Assembly: GCA_902768785.1 (NCBI GenBank)
Contig: CACXMM010000008.1
Span: 22,815 to 86,814, forward strand
Direction: 5' to 3'
Length of the DNA stretch: 64,000 bases
From: an uncultured Prevotellaceae bacterium
GTDB taxonomy: Bacteria > Bacteroidota > Bacteroidia > Bacteroidales > Bacteroidaceae
In this document: piece by piece, positions 17,443 through 27,613 of the stretch
Position numbering within the stretch: position 1 is the first letter of the stretch
Layout: each line of letters starts with the position of its first letter
Position numbers and translations under genes: made by a program
The notes under the pieces: generated by a model
Told to the model about the DNA's origin: nothing
The model's database searches: none
The model's input: the letters and a program-made list of their open reading frames with translations, nothing else

Positions 17443-18564
17443 ATGGAACATCCAGAGAACAGTGAAGAGTATAAAGGCTTGCAGGTAAATGCGGGCGTCA
17501 GTGGACAAACAATCGTGAACCCCTATCTGAAAAGAGGACGATTCCGCCGGCGGGAGTTCAGCGTGAATGACATGGTGGAGGGAATCCTCAAAGGGGATGT
17601 CACGATCTTGAGTCAGGCTGTGACTCTTGTGGAAAGTGTGAATCCTGACCACCAAAGTAAGGCTCAGGAGGTGATAGAGAAATGTCTGCCGTATAGTGGA
17701 AAGAGTATACGTGTGGGCATCAGTGGTGTCCCCGGTGCTGGAAAGAGTACGTCGATTGATGCCTTCGGGTGTCATGTTCTGGATGAGCATGGTGGTAAAT
17801 TAGCGGTGCTGGCTATCGATCCGAGCTCAGAACGTTCCAAGGGTAGTATTTTGGGTGACAAGACACGAATGGAGAAATTGTCGGTTCGACCAGAGGCATT
17901 CATCCGTCCTTCACCTACAGCAGGATCGTTAGGAGGTGTGGCCCGTAAGACACGTGAGACCATTATTCTCTGCGAAGCAGCCGGATACGATAAGGTGTTC
18001 GTGGAGACGGTTGGTGTAGGCCAGAGTGAGACGGCTTGTCATTCGATGGTTGACTTCTTCCTTCTCATTCAGCTTGCTGGAACAGGCGATGAATTACAAG
18101 GTATCAAAAGAGGTATCATGGAAATCAGCGATGGCATAGTGATCAACAAGTGTGATGGGAATAATGTGGATAAGTGTCAGATGGCTGCCACGAATTTCCG
18201 AAATGCCCTCCACTTCTTCCCCATGCCTGATAGTGGCTGGTTACCAAAGGTGCTGTGCTACAGCGGCTTCTACAATACTGGCGTGAAGGAGATCTGGGAT
18301 ATGATCTATCAGTATATCGATTTCGTGAAGGCTAATGGCTATTTCAATATCCGTAGGAATGAGCAAAGCAAATATTGGATGTATGAGACCATCAATGAAC
18401 AGTTGCGCAACTCGTTCTACCATAACCAGATTATTGAACAACAGTTACAGAAAACCGAGGAAACGGTGTTACGAGGTGAAAAGACATCCTTTATGGCTGC
18501 AGGTGAGTTGCTGGAGAAGTATTTCAATGATATCAAGGGATTCAGAATCAGAAAAGAAGGGTGA
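17443..18564 (+). CDS. meaB: Methylmalonyl-CoA mutase-associated GTPase MeaB
   Basis: A 373-residue cytoplasmic P-loop GTPase that loads and protects the cobalamin cofactor of methylmalonyl-CoA mutase, the key enzyme of propionate formation in Prevotella. The Walker A motif is GVPGAGKST (about 93-101). DPSSERSKGSILGDKTRM, SLGGVARKTRE and FVETVGVGQSE are the switch regions typical of MeaB/ArgK. The nucleotide-specificity motif is NKCDGNN, a divergent form of NKxD. The length is normal. The mutase subunits are not in this window. The start follows a short heptamer array. Confidence 0.95.
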   Translation: MEHPENSEEYKGLQVNAGVSGQTIVNPYLKRGRFRRREFSVNDMVEGILKGDVTILSQAVTLVESVNPDHQSKAQEVIEKCLPYSGKSIRVGISGVPGAGKSTSIDAFGCHVLDEHGGKLAVLAIDPSSERSKGSILGDKTRMEKLSVRPEAFIRPSPTAGSLGGVARKTRETIILCEAAGYDKVFVETVGVGQSETACHSMVDFFLLIQLAGTGDELQGIKRGIMEISDGIVINKCDGNNVDKCQMAATNFRNALHFFPMPDSGWLPKVLCYSGFYNTGVKEIWDMIYQYIDFVKANGYFNIRRNEQSKYWMYETINEQLRNSFYHNQIIEQQLQKTEETVLRGEKTSFMAAGELLEKYFNDIKGFRIRKEG

Positions 18565-18572
18565 TGTAGGTA

Positions 18573-18607
18573 TTGGATAATTGACGATTGATAATAGACA
18601 ATTGATT
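18573..18607. repeat. Five heptamer repeats between meaB and ispH
   Basis: Units TTGGATA, ATTGACG, ATTGATA, ATAGACA and ATTGATT fill the gap. This is the same heptamer family as at 23934, 55539 and, with GG for TG, inside the DegT gene at 56749. Confidence 0.8.
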
Positions 18608-18621
18608 TTTACAATGAATAT

Positions 18622-19515
18622 ATGTATCAGGTAGAGATAGAAACGGGATCGGGCTTCTGCTTTGGCGTGACTACGGCTATACGCAAGGCGGAAGAGGAAT
18701 TGGCCAAGGGTACTCGTCTTTACTGCTTGGGTGACATTGTTCATAACGGTATGGAATGTGAGCGGCTCCGTCAAATGGGACTGCTGACCATCAACCATGA
18801 GGAGATGAAGCAGTTGCATGGGGTGACCATGTTGCTTAGGGCTCACGGGGAACCGCCCGAGACGTACGAGTTGGCAAGAAAGAATGAGATTGAAATCATC
18901 GATGCTACCTGTCCTGTGGTGTTACAACTACAGCGGCGTATCAAAAAGCAGTATATCTTTAATCAGGAGGGAGAGCATCATTCTGATCCTCCACAGATTG
19001 CCATCTTTGGCAAACCTGGTCATGCAGAGGTTCTGGGATTAGTAGGACAGACAGAGAATAAGGCTATTGTGATTGCCCATTTCGAGGATGTGAAGAAACT
19101 TGACTTCAACCGTGACATCTATCTGTATTCACAAACCACGAAATCATTGGAGGAGTTCCAACGGATCATCGAGTATATCAAACAGCATATCTCACCCACA
19201 GCAAAGTTCCAGAGTTTTGACACCATTTGTCGCCAAGTGGCAAACCGCATGCCGAGTATTGCTGCCTTTGCTGCCCGTCATGACCTGGTCCTCTTTGTCT
19301 GTGGGAGGAAAAGCAGTAATGGTCGGGTGCTCTTTGATGAGTGCCGACGTGTGAATCCCAACAGCTATCAAATAGAAGGACCCGATGAGATTAATAAGCA
19401 ATGGTTTGTTGAGGGAGTGAAGAAGATAGGGATCTGCGGAGCCACCAGCACTCCGAAATGGCTTATGGAGGAGTGCCGCGATCATCTTTTATATAAAATG
19501 AAGGATGAAGAGTGA
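18622..19515 (+). CDS. ispH: 4-hydroxy-3-methylbut-2-enyl diphosphate reductase
   Basis: A 297-residue iron-sulphur enzyme of the MEP isoprenoid pathway that makes IPP and DMAPP from HMBPP. The three cluster cysteines are C13 (GFCFGV), C97 (DATCPVV) and C203 (DTICRQV). The active-site motif RAHGEPPE is present, and the serine/asparagine patch GRKSSNGRVLF is close to the family form. The length is normal. The C-terminus ends KMKDEE, and its last codons form one half of a perfect palindrome shared with the convergent cmk gene. A polyprenyl synthase that uses its products lies 2.6 kb away. Confidence 0.97.
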   Translation: MYQVEIETGSGFCFGVTTAIRKAEEELAKGTRLYCLGDIVHNGMECERLRQMGLLTINHEEMKQLHGVTMLLRAHGEPPETYELARKNEIEIIDATCPVVLQLQRRIKKQYIFNQEGEHHSDPPQIAIFGKPGHAEVLGLVGQTENKAIVIAHFEDVKKLDFNRDIYLYSQTTKSLEEFQRIIEYIKQHISPTAKFQSFDTICRQVANRMPSIAAFAARHDLVLFVCGRKSSNGRVLFDECRRVNPNSYQIEGPDEINKQWFVEGVKKIGICGATSTPKWLMEECRDHLLYKMKDEE

Positions 19516-19530
19516 TCACTCTTCATCCTT
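19501..19530. terminator. Perfect 30-bp palindrome shared by the ends of ispH and cmk
   Basis: Half-site AAGGATGAAGAGTGA (19501-19515) followed at once by its exact reverse complement (19516-19530). It contains both stop codons, which abut with no spacer, and encodes the same final residues KDEE of both proteins. It can fold as a hairpin in either transcript and probably serves as a bidirectional terminator, although T-runs are short. Confidence 0.7.
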
Positions 19531-20214
19531 TGTTCTTTCGGCAAAACGTTCCAGAAGCCATTCGTTCTGTTCTTCAATCGTCATGTGACTATTGTCCAGC
19601 AGTAGGGCATCATCAGCTTGCCGCAAGGGTGACACCTCACGATGCGAGTCGATGAAATCGCGCTCTTGAACGTTTTTCAGGATCTCATCATAGTCGGCTT
19701 CCATGCCTTTCCCTATTAGCTCCTTGTAACGTCGTTCCGCACGAACCTCGGCAGAGGCGGTGACGAACACCTTCAATTCTGCGTTGGGAAAGACTACGGT
19801 ACCAATATCCCGACCGTCCATCACGATTCCTTTCTCTTCACCCATCTTCTGCTGCTGGGCTACCAATGCCTCGCGGACAAAGGGAAGGGCAGCGATGGGT
19901 GATACGAGGTTCGACACCTCCATGGTACGGATGTCCTGTTCCACCAGTTCATCGTTCAGGTAAGTGTCGGGTTTCCCCGTTTCCTCGTTAAGCCTGAACG
20001 AGATGTTAATCTCAGACATCTTGGCTTGTAGTTCCTCCTCGCGGATGGTGTCATCCGCATTGAAGAGTCCGTTACGTAGGGCATAGAGGGTTACGGCACG
20101 GTACATAGCGCCCGTATCTACGTAAATGTATCCCACCTTCTTGGCCAGGTCTTTGGCCATGGTCGATTTCCCGCATGAGGAATGGCCATCAATTGCTATT
20201 GTTATCTTCTTCAT
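19516..20214 (-). CDS. cmk: Cytidylate kinase
   Basis: A 232-residue cytoplasmic enzyme that phosphorylates CMP and dCMP. The P-loop is [11 protein letters not shown] (8-18). DTGAMYRAV (about 33-41) binds the nucleotide, and [11 protein letters not shown] (about 133-143) is the family signature. Length and start are as expected. The gene ends tail-to-tail with ispH. PorQ lies upstream on the same strand across a repeat-filled gap. From memory, the grouping of ispH, cmk and porQ recurs in other Bacteroidales. Confidence 0.96.
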   Translation of the reverse strand: MKKITIAIDGHSSCGKSTMAKDLAKKVGYIYVDTGAMYRAVTLYALRNGLFNADDTIREEELQAKMSEINISFRLNEETGKPDTYLNDELVEQDIRTMEVSNLVSPIAALPFVREALVAQQQKMGEEKGIVMDGRDIGTVVFPNAELKVFVTASAEVRAERRYKELIGKGMEADYDEILKNVQERDFIDSHREVSPLRQADDALLLDNSHMTIEEQNEWLLERFAERTKDEE

Positions 20215-20232
20215 ATTTATATCTTTTTCTCT

Positions 20233-20331
20233 ACGAATTGGACGAATTAGACGAATTATTCATGTTTCAACTCTCCAATTTCTCAATTCTTCAATTCTTT
20301 AATTTTTCAATTTTTCAATTTCCCAACTCTC
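20233..20331. repeat. Adjoining 9-bp and 8-bp tandem repeats between porQ and cmk
   Basis: Three 9-mers of the type ACGAATTNN (20233-20259), then eight 8-mers of the type CAATTCTT (20268-20331), in perfect register. They occupy most of the 125-base gap between the two genes. Confidence 0.88.
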
Positions 20332-20339
20332 CTCCCATG

Positions 20340-21290
20340 TCACAATGAGAAGCTCGCATTAATGAGGAGCGAATGGGATGACACATGGTATTTGCCGTAG
20401 GCGACGTTCAATTTGAACCGTTCCAGTTGTAAGCCTGCACCCAATGACAATCCCGCACCATGACTACTTCCCCGTTCCTCATCGTTGGCAATGATCTCCA
20501 TCTCGTTTGCCCGTCGGAAATTGTAGCCTACAGCTACATAAATCTGCGGTGATAGAATAAGGTCTGCTCCTGCCACCAAGTGGTTGATGAACTTATAGTT
20601 CAAATGGTTCAGGTCAACGAGAGTGGCTGAGATTCGCAACGGTGAGCCGATGAGTCGTTTGGTGACTCCCACTTGCACATCAAGGGGAAGCTTTCCATAT
20701 TCTTCTTCATAAGGATCGAGTTCGCCACCCAGGTTTTTCACTACTGCCGATGCCGACCATTCCTTCTCGGGGTGATAATAGTTGATTCCTAAGTCAACAC
20801 CCATGGCGAAGGCATTGAAGTTGCCGATATATGAACTGATGAATCTGGCTGTGATACCTCCCACGATGTTCGTGCCTAACTGATAGGAGAAAGCCCCGGC
20901 AATAGCGATATCCTTTGCAGAGAACTCTCCCGTCTGAATATTGTTTTCATCGGTTTCCCGCATCTTTCCATAGTCGAGGTATTGTGCCATTACACCGATG
21001 GTGGCCTTTTCTTTGATAATCTTATTAAAGGAGGCACTGGCCGTGTTGACCCCCTCCATGTAGTTCATATAGTTCAGGTTGATGCTTTTGTCACTGACAG
21101 ACGAGAGTAGGGCGGGGTTATGGAACATCAGGGACGGATCATCCTCGATAACGGAGATGTTGTCGCCACCCAATGCCGCAGCATGTGCACTCACTGGCAG
21201 TCGCAGGAAATTGTATCCAGTCTGACTGTCCTGAGCCCATAAGGTGCCCTTCACCAGTATGAAGAGTAGACAAAATATGACTTTTTTCAT
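20340..21290 (-). CDS. porQ: Type IX secretion system protein PorQ
   Basis: A 316-residue outer-membrane beta-barrel related to PorV, assigned to the T9SS. The signal peptide is MKKVIFCLLFILVKGTLWAQ. The mature start GYNFLRLPVSAHAAALGG and the following MFHNPALL are characteristic of the PorQ/PorV barrel group. The protein ends in alternating hydrophobic strands and LLINASFSL. The start at 21290 is preferred over 21299 because it gives a clean signal peptide and lies about 14 bases from the predicted transcription start. porE is 11 kb away. I cannot rule out another FadL-like barrel, but the adjacency to cmk supports PorQ. Confidence 0.85.
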   Translation of the reverse strand: MKKVIFCLLFILVKGTLWAQDSQTGYNFLRLPVSAHAAALGGDNISVIEDDPSLMFHNPALLSSVSDKSINLNYMNYMEGVNTASASFNKIIKEKATIGVMAQYLDYGKMRETDENNIQTGEFSAKDIAIAGAFSYQLGTNIVGGITARFISSYIGNFNAFAMGVDLGINYYHPEKEWSASAVVKNLGGELDPYEEEYGKLPLDVQVGVTKRLIGSPLRISATLVDLNHLNYKFINHLVAGADLILSPQIYVAVGYNFRRANEMEIIANDEERGSSHGAGLSLGAGLQLERFKLNVAYGKYHVSSHSLLINASFSL

Positions 21291-21310
21291 TAAATTCATT
21301 TATTTTAGTG

Positions 21311-21318
21311 CAAAGATA
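21311..21318 (-). promoter_or_regulatory. -7 box TATCTTTG of porQ
   Basis: A perfect consensus on the minus strand, about 20 bases before the chosen start codon of porQ. Confidence 0.7.
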
Positions 21319-21342
21319 CACCTTTTTTACAAATATCTGTAC

Positions 21343-21350
21343 TAAATTTG
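21343..21350 (+). promoter_or_regulatory. -7 box TAAATTTG of the tonB-like operon
   Basis: A TAnnTTTG match on the plus strand, 47 bases before the GTG start at 21397, divergent from the porQ promoter. Confidence 0.5.
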
Positions 21351-21396
21351 CAAAGCAATCTGTATCATAACGGAAAAAATAGCATTTTAGTGTAAC

Positions 21397-22113
21397 GTGG
21401 AAGTCAAGAAATCATACAAAGCCGACTTGGAGCACAGACGGAAAACGGGTTTTTTCCTCGGACTTATTCTTGTGCTGGCTCTGTTTGCCGTTGCCATGGA
21501 GTTTAACTTCAGTGACGGTGAGGTAGCGTATGATGAGGATATGTTGGATGACATTGTCCAAGATCTACAGCTGAAGGCTGCTGTGGAACAAAAGGACATG
21601 ATAGCTGTTGTTGAGGAGCCGAAGGAAGAGAAACCTGCACCCACCACACGTATCAATCCTGTGGATGAGCATGTGGTAAAAGAAATGCCCGATCGTTCGT
21701 TGGAAGCACAGCAACAGTTGTTGGAAGGAGAGACTGAGGATGTTAAAGAGGAAGAGGTTCCCCCGATCCCTCCTGTGGCGATCGATGCCGATAACAACCC
21801 GTTAAGTTTCCGTGTGGTGGAGCGTTTGCCCGAGTTCCCAGGTGGTATGGTGGAGTTTATGAAATGGCTCACCAAGAACCTGAAATACCCGGAGTCGGCA
21901 CGACGGCAGAACATGCAGGGCATGGTGGTGGTCTCATTCATTGTGAATACAGACGGCACCACTTCCGAGGCACGTATTGTTCGTCCCAAGCATCCCGATC
22001 TCGACCGTGAGGCAATGCGGGTGGTGCGTATGATGCCGAAGTGGAAACCAGGAGAAGATCACGGCAAGGTATGCCGTACCATGATATCCATACCAATTGT
22101 TTTTAAATTATGA
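21397..22113 (+). CDS. TonB-family energy transducer
   Basis: A 238-residue inner-membrane-anchored protein that passes proton-motive energy to TonB-dependent transporters such as SusC. A short cytoplasmic N-terminus (KKSYKADLEHRRKTGFFLGL) is followed by one membrane helix (about 19-36), a proline- and acid-rich periplasmic linker (about 60-135) and a C-terminal TonB domain (FPGGMVEFMKWLTKNLKYPE... MQGMVVVSFIVNTDG). The start is GTG. It overlaps the polyprenyl synthetase gene by four bases. It is separated from the exbB/exbD cluster by 20 kb. Confidence 0.93.
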   Translation: MEVKKSYKADLEHRRKTGFFLGLILVLALFAVAMEFNFSDGEVAYDEDMLDDIVQDLQLKAAVEQKDMIAVVEEPKEEKPAPTTRINPVDEHVVKEMPDRSLEAQQQLLEGETEDVKEEEVPPIPPVAIDADNNPLSFRVVERLPEFPGGMVEFMKWLTKNLKYPESARRQNMQGMVVVSFIVNTDGTTSEARIVRPKHPDLDREAMRVVRMMPKWKPGEDHGKVCRTMISIPIVFKL

Positions 22114-23084
22114 GAACAGCAAACGAAATCCTACAAGCCATTAACCAGTATCTCGACACGATGCCTTATGACCGGCAGCCGTTGAGTCTTTACGAGCCTA
22201 TCCAATATGTCCTGTCGTTAGGCGGCAAGCGTATCCGTCCTACGCTGATGATGCTGGCGTATAACCTCTATCAGGAAGATCCTGAGAAAATTCTTCCGCA
22301 GGCCTGCGCCTTGGAAACCTATCATAACTTTACTTTATTGCACGATGATCTGATGGATCATGCTGACATGCGACGCGGTCATCCCACCGTTCAAGTAAAA
22401 TGGGATGCCAATACGGCCATTCTCTCAGGTGATACGATGTTACTCATGGCATTCAAACAGATGATGCAATGCCCCCAGGAGCATCTACATGCCGTACTGG
22501 ATGTGTTTACAGAAACCACCTTGGAAATTGATGAAGGACAGCAGTATGATATCTCTTTCGAGACACGAGATGATGTGCGTGAAGAGGAGTATATCGAGAT
22601 GATCCGTCTGAAGACCAGTGTATTGTTGGCTTGTGCTTTGAAGATCGGGGCCATCCTCGGTGGTGCCTCTGCTTCCGATGCAGAAAACCTGTATAAGTTC
22701 GGAGAACAGATCGGTCTAGCCTTCCAGCTGCAGGATGATTTCTTGGATGTGTATGGCGATCCGAAGGTGTTCGGCAAGGCCATCGGTGGCGATATACTCT
22801 GTAACAAGAAGACCTTCATGCTCATCAATGCATTCAACAAAGCTGATGAGACACAGCGAAAGGAACTGGAGAAATGGGTGAATGCCGTAAATCCTGATCC
22901 GCAACAGAAGATAGCAGCAGTTACTACATTATATAATTCTATAGGTGTGAACCGTTTGGCAGAAGAACGTATCCGCTATTATTTTGACGAGAGTCGTAAG
23001 TACCTTGCTGCCGTACAGGTGCTAGAGGAGTGCAAGCAAGAACTGAGAGCTTATACGGATAAGATGATGAGGAGAAACAAATGA
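22110..23084 (+). CDS. Trans-polyprenyl diphosphate synthase
   Basis: A 324-residue cytoplasmic prenyltransferase that condenses IPP with allylic diphosphates. The first aspartate-rich motif is LHDDLMD (about 75-81), followed by MRRGHPTV. The second is LQDDFLD (about 208-214). GGKRIRPTLMML (about 38-49) is the IPP-binding region. Chain length (farnesyl, geranylgeranyl or longer) cannot be fixed, although the residues before the first motif (CALETYHNFTLLHDD) suggest a short-chain enzyme. It is the middle gene of an overlapping operon with the TonB-like protein and TatD. Confidence 0.93.
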   Translation: MRTANEILQAINQYLDTMPYDRQPLSLYEPIQYVLSLGGKRIRPTLMMLAYNLYQEDPEKILPQACALETYHNFTLLHDDLMDHADMRRGHPTVQVKWDANTAILSGDTMLLMAFKQMMQCPQEHLHAVLDVFTETTLEIDEGQQYDISFETRDDVREEEYIEMIRLKTSVLLACALKIGAILGGASASDAENLYKFGEQIGLAFQLQDDFLDVYGDPKVFGKAIGGDILCNKKTFMLINAFNKADETQRKELEKWVNAVNPDPQQKIAAVTTLYNSIGVNRLAEERIRYYFDESRKYLAAVQVLEECKQELRAYTDKMMRRNK

Positions 23085-23911
23085 TTGATACGCACGCCCA
23101 TTTGGATGGGGAAGAATTTGCTGAGGACCGCGCCGAGGTGATGGCGCGGGCAAAAGAAGCGGGAGTGAACAAGGTGCTGATTCCCGCCATCGACTATTCT
23201 TCTTCCGTAGCCGTGATTCAGCTTTGTGCTCAGTACCCTGATTTCGCTTTCCCAATGGTTGGACTGCATCCAGAGGAGGTGAAGGATGATTGGAGAGAAG
23301 AGCTGGAGAGAATCAGGAGTATTATTTCTCACTCCTCACTCCACACTCCTCACTCCTCAATTATAGCCATCGGTGAAGTGGGTCTCGACTTCTATTGGAG
23401 TCGCGAGTACGAGAAGGAGCAGCTGGCGGCGTTCGACGAACAGGTGCAGTGGAGTATCGAGACGGGTTTGCCCCTGATGATCCATTGTCGTAAAGGACAG
23501 AACGAGATGGTGCACCTATTGAAGCAATATGAGCGGGAACTACCGGGTGGCGTGTTCCATTGCTTCACGGGTAATGAGCGTGAGGCTGCTGATTTCCTGC
23601 AGTTCGATCGTTTTGTCTTGGGCATTGGTGGCGTACTCACGTTTAAGAAGTCGCACCTGCCTGAAGTGCTGCCCGCTTCCGTTCCCTTGGAGCGCATCGT
23701 ACTGGAAACCGACAGTCCGTATATGGCTCCTGTTCCGATGCGTGGTAAGCGTAACGAGAGCGCCTTTGTCCGCTTTGTCTTGCAAAAGCTCGCTGAGTGC
23801 TATGGTGTGAGCGAAGAGCAAGTTACTGAGGTAACCGACCAGAATGTGTATCGAGTCTTCAAAATAGGCATATCCTCATGTTCCGCCGAATTTGTTATTC
23901 GGCGGAAGTGA
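23081..23911 (+). CDS. TatD-family metal-dependent hydrolase
   Basis: A 276-residue cytoplasmic TIM-barrel hydrolase/DNase family protein. Metal ligands are visible in DTHAHLDGEEF (3-13), AIGEVGLDFYW (about 96-106), PLMIHCRKG (about 131-139), GVFHCFTGN and the terminal LETDSPYMAP. Between the second helix and the third strand it carries SHSSLHTPHSSI (about 83-94), encoded by a heptamer repeat array and not expected in the family. The last dozen residues (SSCSAEFVIRRK) are encoded by a terminator-like hairpin. So the tail may have been extended by loss of an earlier stop. Confidence 0.92.
   Translation: MIDTHAHLDGEEFAEDRAEVMARAKEAGVNKVLIPAIDYSSSVAVIQLCAQYPDFAFPMVGLHPEEVKDDWREELERIRSIISHSSLHTPHSSIIAIGEVGLDFYWSREYEKEQLAAFDEQVQWSIETGLPLMIHCRKGQNEMVHLLKQYERELPGGVFHCFTGNEREAADFLQFDRFVLGIGGVLTFKKSHLPEVLPASVPLERIVLETDSPYMAPVPMRGKRNESAFVRFVLQKLAECYGVSEEQVTEVTDQNVYRVFKIGISSCSAEFVIRRK
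23327..23361 (+). repeat. Five heptamer repeats inside tatD
   Basis: Units of the type CCTCACT (first TCTCACT, last CCTCAAT), translated as part of SHSSLHTPHSSI. The array is 35 bp, not a multiple of three, so its insertion must have been compensated at an edge to keep the frame. Confidence 0.85.
23881..23907 (+). terminator. Hairpin overlapping the 3' end of tatD
   Basis: A perfect 11-bp stem (TTCCGCCGAAT and ATTCGGCGGAA) with a TTGTT loop. The tatD stop codon follows within one base. The run after it is A-rich, not T-rich, so the hairpin may work better on the minus strand or stabilise the mRNA. Confidence 0.5.
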
Positions 23912-23933
23912 GACAAAAAGAATGGGTGATTCA

Positions 23934-23968
23934 ATTGACAATTGATAATTGACATTTGTTCATTGAAT
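23934..23968. repeat. Heptamer repeats downstream of tatD
   Basis: ATTGACA, ATTGATA, ATTGACA, then two degenerate units. Same heptamer family as at 18573 and 55539. Confidence 0.75.
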
Positions 23969-23984
23969 TCAATCAACAATCCCC

Positions 23985-24098
23985 TTAATTGTACCAAACT
24001 GATGAATCGACCTCAGAATAGAGTTCATCGGTGTCGCTGTTATACACATTGTCGAGTTCATAGTCTTCCTGGCTGTGCATTTGTTTTGTAGTATTCAT
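23985..24098 (-). CDS. Short acidic peptide of unknown function
   Basis: A 37-residue peptide starting MNTTKQMHSQEDYELDN and ending in SEVDSSVWYN. It has ten acidic residues, three tyrosines and one tryptophan, and no signal peptide or membrane segment. An AAGGAGG Shine-Dalgarno sequence sits about 7 bases before the ATG, which is rare in this window. A TATATTTG promoter box lies 76 bases upstream, with a GGGGC/GCCCC hairpin in the leader. An in-frame ATG at 24176 lies at the promoter itself, before the predicted transcript start, so it is rejected. The peptide does not match a family I know. A peptide precursor or small regulator are possibilities, but no modification enzyme is adjacent. Confidence 0.65.
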   Translation of the reverse strand: MNTTKQMHSQEDYELDNVYNSDTDELYSEVDSSVWYN

Positions 24099-24173
24099 AG
24101 TAGTTCCTCCTTGGGGCTGAGGCTCCGTTGCCCCTTTTGATGGTGATTGCAGGGAGCCACTGCTTTTCTGTGA

Positions 24174-24181
24174 CAAATATA
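24174..24181 (-). promoter_or_regulatory. -7 box TATATTTG of the short peptide gene
   Basis: A perfect TAnnTTTG box on the minus strand, predicting transcription from about 24167 and a leader of about 70 bases. Confidence 0.65.
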
Positions 24182-24279
24182 AGAAAAAAATGAATACGTT
24201 GTTCGTTTTTCGTATATTTTAACCTTATGACCGTTGATTCTTTATTTTTTTTGTATCACCCTGTGTGCCTATTTCATAG

Positions 24280-27582
<3,303 letters not shown>

Positions 27583-27613
27583 ATGAAACTTCTATAAACA
27601 AAACTACAAGAAA

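Noticed and set aside
17443-18564. Propionate pathway cluster around meaB
   Set aside because: Methylmalonyl-CoA mutase and epimerase genes are not in the window. meaB is flanked by a DUF1573 gene and ispH, so no cluster can be claimed.
23881-23907. Classical intrinsic terminator for the tonB-like/polyprenyl/tatD operon
   Set aside because: The hairpin is strong, but it is followed on the plus strand by GTGAGACAAAAAG rather than a T-run, so I list it only at moderate confidence and do not claim termination.
23985-24176. 63-residue version of the short peptide gene starting at 24176
   Set aside because: That ATG lies at the -7 box, upstream of the predicted transcription start, while the ATG at 24098 has an AAGGAGG site.
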